Shown here one piece after another: positions 1 through 10,900 of a stretch of DNA of 26,726 nt. Every line of letters begins with the position of its first letter. Within the stretch, counting starts at the first letter, position 1. The DNA comes from Phoronis ovalis (taxonomy: Eukaryota > Phoronida > Phoronidae). Location of the stretch: NCBI GenBank assembly GCA_028565635.1, contig JAOXYB010048058.1, positions 1 to 26,726 of the forward strand, given 5' to 3'. Under the pieces are notes generated by a model. It did not search any database and was not told where the DNA came from. It saw nothing but the letters and a program-made list of their open reading frames with translations. A program made the translations under genes and the position numbers.

Positions 1-134
1 GGATAGCTGATGTTTGTTTAATCTGTTAGTTTGGTACCAACCACCCATCAAATAGATTTATTTGAAATTGTATTTGTACCTCTATAATACTAATAACTAA
101 TATACTAACAATATCTATCATCAAGAGTATTTTT

Positions 135-155
135 CTGTGCAGGGATTCTGCACAG
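135..155. repeat. Perfect 8-bp inverted repeat with 5-nt loop
   Basis: CTGTGCAG at 135-142 and CTGCACAG at 148-155 are exact reverse complements separated by GGATT. It lies about 30 bp from the 18-bp palindrome at 188-205, within a more GC-rich patch suggesting an inserted element. Confidence 0.7.
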
Positions 156-187
156 CCAAAATTTTTGACCGTCAATTGAAAATTATA

Positions 188-205
188 ACCCGTCATATGA
201 CGGGT
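188..205. repeat. Perfect 18-bp palindrome
   Basis: ACCCGTCATATGACGGGT reads the same on both strands, centred on CATATG. Such a long perfect palindrome is unlikely by chance at a given site. It may be part of a mobile element or a dimeric factor site. Confidence 0.8.
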
Positions 206-295
206 CGCTGGCTAAAACCCTGTACCCGAGTGAGTGACTTAAATATTTCCAGACAGAGGGAGTGCCGCTCTTATGGGGTATGTTTTTAGCCTATT

Positions 296-591
296 TGGTA
301 GCTCAAGTGTCAATAAATTTTAGGTAAAATTACCCCCCCTGGTAAAATGGTAGTTCAAGTGTCACATTTTTCAGAAATACCTTTTAGTCAGGAAAGGATA
401 ATGACTTTTCTTTTTCGTTATTACAATTTTTTCAAAATCGCAAAAATCCAGCTACTTGCGATGTATCCTTCATTCTCTCACCGTATGTTTCGACATCTTT
501 TAATAGATCCCAGGCACTTAAGTAAGCAAAATGGTAGTTCAAGTGTATCGTATTTTTCAGTAAAATAGGTGGTTCAACTGTTTCATGTTTT
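296..591 (+). repeat. Four degenerate copies of a GGTAGTTCAAGTGT repeat
   Basis: Copies start near 296 (tggtagctcaagtgtca), 344 (aaaatggtagttcaagtgtca), 528 (aaaatggtagttcaagtgta) and 562 (aaaataggtggttcaactgt). Copies 2 and 3 also share a downstream atttttcag. Spacing is irregular (about 48, 184 and 34 bp), so this is a decayed repeat cluster rather than a regular satellite. Confidence 0.65.
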
Positions 592-1781
592 GAAGTGGGG
601 GCTGCACCCCCTGTATGTATATTTACAGGAGTCACATCCCCCAGGTGGCAAACTTCCAAACTTGTAGATATTATTGATTTTAGAGGGTGCTAAAAGTTTT
701 GATTTGATTTGATTGCTGTAGTTTTCAGTTTTCTAACACACTATTTTTTCTGGTGCAACAACCATTGGAAATTAAGATTTCTCTTATCTTAGAGATGAGA
801 TGGTGAAACAAAGAAATTTAAGAAAATAATAAATACTTTATGCAAAAATGACTTGACCAAACAACCAGGGTGATAAAACTAATAGAATAGATAAAGAAAC
901 TAAAAGGAAAAGAAGATGTTTGTTAAACGTGTTAAGTTTTGAGTGCTTCCCAGACTTATTGATCTGCTGTATACTAAAGTACTTCATTCTGTTATATTGC
1001 CATCATTATACAGCCTTTTCATCTTCACATCAGACATTTGTACAATTGCAAATATGTTTAATCACATTGATTTTTAGATGTCAATACATCTTTTTATACT
1101 TACGGAAATATATTATTTCTTTTTAGATTTATTTGTGCAATTACCTGTTCACTCATTTTGTAGCTGATAAAAACTCGTTAAATTACAGGTACTGATTAGC
1201 ATGTGCAACTTGCCTAGTATGTGTTATGAGAATAACATATGCGTTGTAATTGTCATTCAACTGAGTGTTAATAATATGTACTGGGTGGAGGAGATAACGG
1301 ATAGCATATCTGTGGATCTTTGGAAAAACATTAGTTTTGCCAGAAAAATGGAACTTTTAGAATTTGTAAACTGTTTTACTATTATTTAGTAAAATGTAAC
1401 CCATGCAACTTCATGTTTTCCTTAATATTTTGAAGTTGTTGAAGTCATTTGAGCTATTGAAATCTGGCTGGAATGGACCACTATTCTATAAAGTGAAAGA
1501 GCGAAAGCGTAGAGTAGATACCTTGAAAATATTCTAGATACTGTTGGAGAATTTTGTAAACTTCTGTTTTCCCTTTAAACAGAAAAGTATTTTGTTTCTG
1601 AGAATTCTCATAGATTTTATGTATGCAAGACCTTCCACCCAACCATTTGGCCACATCTGATTCCGTAGGTCCGGGACTTAATAAAAGTGAAAGACACCCA
1701 GCGAGAGAGAGATGCATGACATATATGTGTATTATAACCTGACTGAAATATTACAGTTACTAAACATTCTTGCTTTTGTAG

Positions 1782-1962
1782 CTCAAAAACAGATTTGAAT
1801 GCGAAGTTAAAATGTATCAATTCTCCCGATTCTAACGACAGTGGTATTCAATCAGACGAGAATCTGCAACATGTTCAGGGGCCTTTAAATGATGATATTT
1901 ATGCTGTGGTGAGCAAGCCAGAGAAAGGAAGTAGAAGTCCAAACAAAGAAAATATGCCAGAG
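1782..1962 (+). CDS. APBB2: APBB exon a: acidic/serine-rich region N-terminal to WW
   Basis: Acceptor tgcttttgtag ends at 1781 and the donor gttggt starts at 1963. The exon begins with the third base of a split codon and ends in phase 0 (60 full codons). It encodes a disordered Ser/Asp-rich stretch containing DSGIQSDE (1837 onward) and the acidic, Tyr-containing run NDDIYAVVSKP. An AG at 1791-1792 is a possible alternative acceptor. No domain is recognised here. Membership in the gene rests on phase compatibility and position upstream of the WW domain. Confidence 0.7.
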
Positions 1963-4900
1963 GTTGGTTATAATTATTATCAAATGATAATTTTGGATAT
2001 ATTTTAACCTCAAAAAAATACAATGGCCATCTCAGGGTTGTCTTCATGTTATTATAATACATAGTTATGTTTTTCTTATCTCTGTTTATACTCTGTAAAT
2101 ATGTTTCCTATACAAAGATCATGCCACAAGTATGTATTATGCTAGCAACTATTAAGAATGATATAGCAAGTTCATGAATACTTACTAGATATTCTTATAA
2201 ATTAAGTGACTCATGTGCAAAAAACAAGACCATGTTTACTGATCTAATTTGCAATAATATTTCATTTGAATTATGTTTATACTGTTCAATAATTTTCATG
2301 CTTAACGCTATCTCATTATATATGTACTTTAATATGCACCAGAAATACGGTAACATGGAATAATTTCCTAAATGAATGCAATACATTGATATCTTTAAAC
2401 TATGGTGCAGAAAAATGGTGGTGTACCAAGATCAAAAAAAGTTAGATTTTCGGTAATGACTTTAAAGTATTATGAATTACAATGTAATATTGGTAATTTT
2501 ACTACTTTTAGCTTTGCTCTATGGTTACTCTAGGTTTGAAAGCCTAAAAGCAATTTGCATTTCTTACATCTTTTTTTCATTTTACAGGCATCAGCTGAGG
2601 AAGAAATTTTACCTCCCGGATGGGAAAAACATACAGGTAAATTAAGTTAATGCTGTGAATCTTCTAGTATAGTTTATATTTTAATAGACATATGTTTCAA
2701 GATAAGATTGAGACATTATCAACCATTAACAAAATTGTCATTACTGAGAGAATGATAAGGAACATGCTATGTTTATTTAAAAAAGAACTTAAATTCCTCT
2801 AAATGTTGCAAATAGAAGTTGAATTTTCACAAAATGAATCAAAATGTTATAGAAGATTTCAATAGACTATGGATGTTTATCTTTCTGATTTATGTTTACA
2901 AAATGTAAGAAAAGCTAAACTCTAAAACAAGTTCATGTCGGAATGCAAAAACATTGAAAAAAAAGTTATTACAGTATTAATTTCTATTTTAAGTACTATG
3001 GACTACTGGTTTAATTTGTGAAATAACAATATAGATGCCAAGATTATACTGTTTCCATGCATAGAATTAACATTACAAAGAATTTCTTTTAATAAATCAG
3101 TTATTAAACTAGATTGTAATGAGAGAATCGAAGAAAATGACATTATGAAACCAATCAAGTATAATTTTCTGATTTGCGTCAGAGGGTAATAACACTGACT
3201 TGTCCGTTGTCTCCTCACTGTATTCAATGTTTACTGATTATACAATTAGAACCAACTTTTCAAGAGAAATGCAAGTTCTTTTCTTTTTGGAAGAAACTAA
3301 GAAGGAAAATTTGATTGTAGGTTTGGTGTAACAATTAGCAGTAAGTCTGTTATATATATCCGAGGTAAAAAGTTAAAAAAACATGAATTTTTATATAAAT
3401 GTGACTGCTTCTTCTTAAACGAGGATCATTAATCTTATCATTTATGCTTTAAACAAGTGAAAAAAAAACATCCACGAAAAATCCTAAACACACAATAATA
3501 TCTTACATATAGTGTCTATGATGACTTAATCATATGTTGTGTTGCGTATTCAATAAATCAGAGTTTCGAGTGGATGTTTTTCCAACTCGAGTTACTACAC
3601 TATGCTATTGATTTTTGTTAAGATGAAATTGGTTAACTTTGTGTTCATTCAAGTAATACTAAGAATAGAATTTTTTATTTTCCATCGGAAGCTATTATTT
3701 TATTTGTGACTTGAATTGACCTCTGTTTTTTTGGTTTTGCTACTAGTCTTACACAATAAAATTGAAAGTTATTGATTTCTTATTACAGAAATAATTAGTA
3801 GTTCAAACATAGTATTAAAAATCTATTGTTTGGATACTTTATATGCCTGTTTGTTCTCACACATTGTTCTATAGAAAATGCTTATGTTTACATCAGTGAT
3901 AGAAACCAGTAAAGGAATAATTGAAATATGTATAATACTGATTGTCTATAAATTTGTTTGACTTGCTGTAAGCAGTATTATGCATATTTTAACCTTTAAT
4001 AATTGATAAAATATACCTACAGTTTTAATACTCTATAAACATCATCTCAATGGAAATGTCATTATTACCTGTAATTTTCATAGTTGTCTGAGGACAAACC
4101 CTGGACTTGTTTTTTTTAATAAATATAATTTATGCTTTTCATGGGATTTGCAGAAAATGCTTTTGTTCAAGTCGGAGGCTTGCATCAATCATATTTGTTA
4201 TTTTTTATGGGTTCTAAAAAAACTGCAGAATCTAACTTGAAATTGGAAACAGAATAATGTACTAATAAAAAGTCTGTTTATAATCAATCAATGTGCAGTT
4301 GCTTTTAGCCAAAAATTCTGCAAAGTGGAATTGTCACCAATTGGGCAAATACAGCTATAACCTCCTAGGTCTATCAACAAAATATAGATGACAGGATTAT
4401 GGCTTATTGAGGCATTAGTGCCAATCAAAAGTCATAAATTCTCACAAGGTATGAAATGTCACTAATGAATGTAAATGTACAAGAACTCGTCATCAGTATA
4501 TACAAAAGGGACATTTTGTTTGTTTGATTGCAGATGAAGATGGTCCATATTACTGGCATGTGAAAAGTGGGACCATCCAAAGAGAACCACCACCCCCACT
4601 ACCCCCAGGTGTAAAGGTAGAAACTAAACGAACAGTTGCACATTCTAACCGCCATGTGAGTGACTTGCTCTGATTCTTAACATTTCAGGTTTCAGTGTGA
4701 AATTCTTTGAAAAAAACGATGTCTTAGATAAAAAATCTTTCCAATAACAACAATGGTTTTGGATTACATTTGCTTTGGGCTTTGAAAGTGTGAGATTTTG
4801 CTTTGTACTGTTTAACTGCTTTCTTTTTACTGCAATAGTGAAATGTGTTAATCTATCATACAATGCTTGAAGCTAAGCACACACTATGAATATATTTAAT

Positions 4901-7900
4901 TTGATGCATCTCAAGTCATTAGAGTTTTTGTTAAATATCTAATACAAGCAAAATATCAATTTGTACATAATATGTTCAAGTTCCATATTCAGTGGTTTTA
5001 CTCAAGTCCCTGGTATATGTATATGTTCATGTGATGTTTATAAAATATTTCAACTGGTTAATACATGTTTGTTGTTATCGGGGTTGACCCAGAATGTATA
5101 ATTGTATGAGAATACTGCACGAAAAGTCTTTAAGGAATCCTCTTCACTTTGTTCATGAACATATATGGTACCCCATGAGATAATAATTATGAAATAATGC
5201 ATGGTTTCGAATGTTATTTTTCCTACAGACATCAGACAGTTCAGTTCCAGAGTTGACATCACATGATCAATCCACTGCACAGCCTCTACAAGAATTTGAA
5301 GGACTTGCAGTCAAATATGCAGCAGTCTCCCTTAAAACAATGTAAGGTCAATTTTAAAATTATACATTTATTAAGATATTGTGCATGAAAAAAATTATAA
5401 AAAAGATTAAACTTAGTCCAGATACCAGAAGACATAGAGTGGATCAATAAGTTAAACATATATCGGGTTGTGGATAAAATATGAAAAGAAAGAGATGAAC
5501 TGACAAAACATTCCTTCAATATATGACTTTGTATAGATATATATATAAATAGATAGACTTAATATGTGTTTCAGAGATCAACTTCAAACTTCTGCTCCTA
5601 TAAAAAATTTGGAACCTGGAGAAAAACCAGTGAGGTTTGCTGTTAGATCATTAGGCTGGGTTCAGATTGCAGAGGAAGATTTAACTCCAGAGAAAAGCAG
5701 TAAAGCTGTGAATAAATGTATTGTTGATCTTTCGCTGGGTCGTAATGATATCAATGATGTTGTTGGGAGATGGGGTGAGGTAAGTTGGGAAGATTTTTTT
5801 TGTAATTGTTTGATTATTGATTATTAGTTATTGTGATTATGGTACTACATTTTCTAGTCAATAAAGCACCAGTTCTAAAATTTTGTTCAAAAACAATAAG
5901 AATGGAATAATCATGATTCTGACAGTTTTATGGGGAATTGTTGTTTTAAATCATCAACATTTGTTTAGTCCATTATGTTTTATAATGGCATGAAGTTATG
6001 GAAAAAGCAATAACAGCAAGCTCAAATAAATACTAAAATAACCGGACACAGCTTTGTTCATGAATTATCATATCATTCACAATTATTTTCATGTAATTTT
6101 TGTCTCAGTTTATTATGCACTTGGTAAAAAAAGACAAAATTCAATGTAATTTTGCTACAGAATTTAACCATCCAGTTTTTACATGATGCTATTATAATTT
6201 GTATAGGGCAAAGATCTGTTTATGGACCTAGATAGCAAAAGTTTACGACTTGTCGATCCTCAAGAGTTTACAACGCTCAACAATCAACCAATTCAGTCCA
6301 TTCGTGTGTGGGGTGTTGGGAGAGATAACGGACGGTAAGAAAAGTATAGTAGCACGAGGTAATTTCATGATGGCACTACGAACACTTTTGAAAATATTGT
6401 GCATTTTTGACTGAACTTGTGATCAACGTTCCACGAAGTGCTTATAGTGCCATCTAAGAATTGCTCCGGTAAACAGCCGCGGTGAGTTTGAACTTGATTA
6501 AGTACTTTTTTGTAAAACGAGCAGTTCCATGGGATCCACAACTAAATTAGAAAACATTTCGCATGATTCTGTCTGTGATGTGGTTTTACGAAATTATGTG
6601 AGACTGATGTATTAATGTGAAGTGTGGTAGCTGATACAAAATACAGTTAAAACGCAGCTTTCAGTTTCTTTCATTATGTAGCATGTGAACATTTCCAAGA
6701 ATATAAAAATTAGTAGTTTAATGAATTTGTTTCTTACTAATAAAGTTCTTTAAAATTTCAACCAGTAACTGCACTTGTCGTATTTCCTGATGATAGAACT
6801 ACTATTTATCATATACTGTAATTTAGTGACCTCTGAACTGGTGTCATGAGGTTTGTTTATTGTTTTCTATTGATTTCTTTCTTGCACTCATGTTTTTGCA
6901 GAGAAAGGTAACTAACAATCTTGTGGCTTTCCTAACACTTCTGCATTGCCTGTCCATGATATTAATTTTGCATAAATTTTCTCACATTAGAACATTTAAC
7001 ATTATTTGTTCTGGCTCAGTACAGTGACAGTACCAAAGCAAGAAATTTGTAATAATCTGACATGAATTTTCCTCTTAACAGTTGCTTTGGCATGTATTTG
7101 TAATGTCCTGAAACAGGATCGTGCAAGCACATTTTCTGCATGTTTTCTTTCAAAACTTTTATATTTTCTTGGCTTGGTTTCTAGTACCTGCCTTTACGAT
7201 TACTGCATGGACAGTATCCACATGCGATTTCCAGTTTTTTCTTTTTTTGCTATTGTAACGTAGAGTTTAATTTGTTTCCATTTCAGGGATTTTGCTTATG
7301 TGGCTCGAGATAAAAGGACTCGTATTCATATGTGTCACGTTTTTCGCTGTGACACACCCGCTCGTCATATTGCTAACACATTGAAAGACATCTGCAAGAA
7401 AATTATGATGGAACGTTCTACAACGCCACCTACCAGTCAAAGCTCTGCATCAAGTGGAAATGGAGGACATAGACAAAGGATTCCTGCAAGTAGGCCGACA
7501 AACTTACCAAATCCCTTGGAGAGGCTAGGTCAACCAAACGGTCAGAAAATTAACTTTGAAAAATTTTACAGGAGTAAGTTCTTGACATGCTAAAGATGTT
7601 GTGGCTAGAAAAGCTCACTGTTGTATCAAAATTTGTCTCTTCTGACCTCGAGTTTCCATATTTGTTTTTAGAAAAGATGCCCCCTGTTTTTTATGTTGAT
7701 GTACACTTTAAATTGGCTGATGCCATATTTTTGCTTTACTGAAAATATGGTCAGATCCAATCAGTCATGTACTTAAAATTTTAAGATTTTCCATCACATA
7801 ATGTTGGATTTCCATTATAAGAGTTTTTAAACAGTGACCTTACATCTCCTGTAAGAATTGCATGGCTTAGAATTTACTGTTGTATAATGTAGCCTAGCTG

Positions 7901-10900
7901 ACGTTCCCTAATTTTTATTTTATTAAAATAAAGAAACCGAACTGCTTCACTTGTGGCGGGTCACGTTGTATCACCTAACATATCTTGTTAATACATGAGT
8001 GACTCCAGATATTGCAATAAAAGAAATTTCTTTTGTGTGCTGTCTGTATATTGGGTATCAAGTACGTAGAGGTAAAATGCTTATCCTGTAATTTTCTTAT
8101 AAAACTCTAACAAATAATGGCGCACTTTATTGCTTCTGTTAACGGAATTTGATAGTAAATTTATTTTGTCAGAATAACCGAATAAATTAGATTATTAAGT
8201 TTCAAGTCTGTTTCTAAATACTGAACATTTAAAGATCTAGTTATGATCATTGAAGATTTAATTCAGATCACCATTAGAAATATATTAAATGCACTAGATG
8301 GCATTAATGTCATTATTCAAATTTAAGACACAATTCTGTGTTTTGTTAATTAATTATGTGAGCATGCAAAGAGCTGCTTGATTGTTCATTCACAATACCT
8401 GCAATTGAGGTTTAATTGGGTTTGTGACACTAATGCCATCTAGTGTAAATAGTCGACTGGTAATTATTGAGTTGGTTGTTGATTCCCTACTCATCAAGTT
8501 TGTTTTGAATAAACAGGTGCTTCTTTTCCAACACCTATGGAAGAGCCAAAGAAAACCATCCGATGTCATTACCTGGGCACAACTCTTGTTCATAAACCCA
8601 CTGGAACAGACGTTCTCAATGCAGCAATTGATAAGATGTATGCCAAAGTACCAAAAGACAAATGGTTGTTTTCCAATGTTGCTGTAGCCCCTTCTACAAT
8701 ATCAGTATATGAAATTGGGGTAGGTCACATGTTTACCAATTTTAGTCTAGTATGTACCATTTGTAATACAATTATGGATTTATTAATTACAACAGTCATT
8801 TTAGACTGGTCTTTATCTTTAAGTACATTTTCTGATAGTTTTGACAGTTATATATACACCAGCTATCTAAACATCACTATGCACATCTTTTCTTTTTCAA
8901 CTGTCATTTAAGTATGCCTTTTAACAAGTATTTTCACTTCTAAGGGAAAACTTTTCATTTTAGAAGACAGATGTGGCACCTATTGCAGAATGTCGAGTGA
9001 GATTCCTCTCATTTTTGGGTATATCAGTTCAAAATGTTAAGTGAGTATAAATTAGCATACTAGAACTAAAATGGAAAAATCACTCAGACCTTTAAAAGTT
9101 GTGTACCTGGTAGTCACTTAAATTAATTTACATTGATAATATTACAAATGGAATAATGTCTAATGAAATCAAACTAAGTCAACTATAGAACAGAAAATTA
9201 AACTGACATTCAGTTATGGGATACTTTTTTGGAGTGCCAGTAACTTTTCATAAATAAGCATGTTTTACAAACATGCCCCATGTGTCACAAACCATTGCTA
9301 TGCAAGTGTCTAATACTCGTTATATTAATGTATTGATGTTTTACTTTAAAGGTTGTGTGCCTTTATAATCCATTCTGCCGCTGATCAATTCGTCGCACAC
9401 ATCTTCCATTGTGAACCATCTGCAGGTGCTCTGTGTAAGACGATTGAAGCTGCTTGCAAGGTAGATGCTTCATTTGTCATTGTTTTATACTTATACATTT
9501 TTTTTTTGACATCCTGTTTGTGGACATTGCTAAGTAATCTTTTTCTCACACCATAAGTCATGTTTTATGTTATTATTATAAAAATGAAAGTGTTTATTAT
9601 AATGATTATGAAAATTAAAGTGTGTCTTATGAAAATCAAAGTGTTTATTATTATGGAAATGAAGGTTTTATTATTATGAAAATGATAGTGTTTATTATAA
9701 TGAAAATGAAAGTGTTTATTATAATGAAAATCAAAGTGTTTATTTTTATGGAAATGAAGGTTTTATTATTATGAAAATGATAGTGTTTATTATGATGAAA
9801 ATGAAAGTGTTTATTATAATGAAAATGAAAGTGTTTATTATAATGAAAATCAAAGTGTTTATTATTATGAAAATGAAGGTTTTATTATTATGAAAATGAT
9901 AGTGTTTATTATGATGAAAATGAAAGTGTTTATTATAATGAAAAGTGTTTATTATAATGAAAATCAAAGTGTTTATTATTATGGAAATGAAGGTTTTATT
10001 ATGATGAAAATGAAAGTGTTTATTATAATGAAAATCAAAGTGTTTATTATAATGAAAATCAAAGTGTTTATTATTATGGAAATGAAGGTTTTATTATTAT
10101 GAAAATGATAGTGTTTATTATGATGACAACGAAAGTGTTCATTATAATGAAAATGAAAGCGTTTATTATAATTAAAATGTTTTAACAGATTAAAATTAAA
10201 TACAGTTATCATTATTGTGCAATTATTATTTCTTTTAGTTGAGATATCAGAAATGTCTGGATTCACATGCAGTTACACCGGAAATCAAAAAGCAGCAAGC
10301 ATCTAAAGTAAGACTACGTTATTACCTAATTATATTTACTTCTCTTCTGTTACACATTTTCTTATAGAAAGTTTCCCACCTGGATTAAAGTCATTCTTAT
10401 AAATATCTTTCTTCGTTTTTATAAATTTTCATGACTATTTCAGTTTTCTGTTTCTTATAGCAGAATAACTGACTGACAACTTCACTGAAGAATCATTCTG
10501 TTCACTAATATTCTCTTCTATTGTTGTATTAAATAACAAACATACAAATTCAGAAGTTTGTTTACATGGTGTCAGCACTATGTTCTATGCAGACTGACTA
10601 CATAATTCTATGGAACTACCAACAGTGCTTACTTGTCAAATATTATGTCACTTCCTATCAGGGTCTAGGTGCCAGCATACGGTCTAGTGTGGAGAATATT
10701 TTTGGGTTATGGAAAGGCAAAAAAGCTGCCTGTTAATGTTAAGGTATAATGCACGAAAATATCTTCCGAGCTTGCACTGCATGCTTACAATCATGTAAAC
10801 ATTGTGATGTATAATTATATATTGCTTACTGCAAATTTAACTGCATTAAGAATCAATGCGTATGTTGTATGCAGCAAACAAAAATCTTCGACATTGTATT

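Larger units (their letters stand above)
1..1781. other. Non-coding upstream stretch, probably intron of the APBB gene
   Basis: No exon with family similarity is visible. The first 600 bp hold inverted repeats and degenerate repeats listed separately and look like mobile-element debris. The remainder is AT-rich unique-looking DNA. The short open frames (for example 1201-1389) have no recognisable motif. Because the exon at 1782 begins mid-codon, at least one coding exon must lie upstream, here or outside the window. Confidence 0.6.
6335..7286 (+). other. Intronic region containing the 6-nt microexon
   Basis: Skipped as a whole it is one 952-bp intron. With the microexon used it is two introns, 6335-6901 and 6908-7286. 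The first carries a short inverted-repeat element (6369-6454) and a word shared with 13709-13720. The stretch upstream of the microexon, 6850-6901, is pyrimidine-rich. Confidence 0.85.

Noticed and set aside
1201-1389. Plus-strand 62-codon frame as an upstream APBB exon
   Set aside because: No similarity to Fe65 N-terminal regions, no convincing donor, and its own stop codon ends it.
8390-8911. Longer open frames overlapping the PTB2 exon on both strands and reading past its donor
   Set aside because: They are shadows or intron read-through of exon 8517-8719; only the spliced segment has family similarity.
9746-10266. Overlapping open frames on both strands encoding I/F/N-rich repeats
   Set aside because: They are by-products of the 24-nt minisatellite, whose length is a multiple of three; the protein is simple repeat and lies in an intron.
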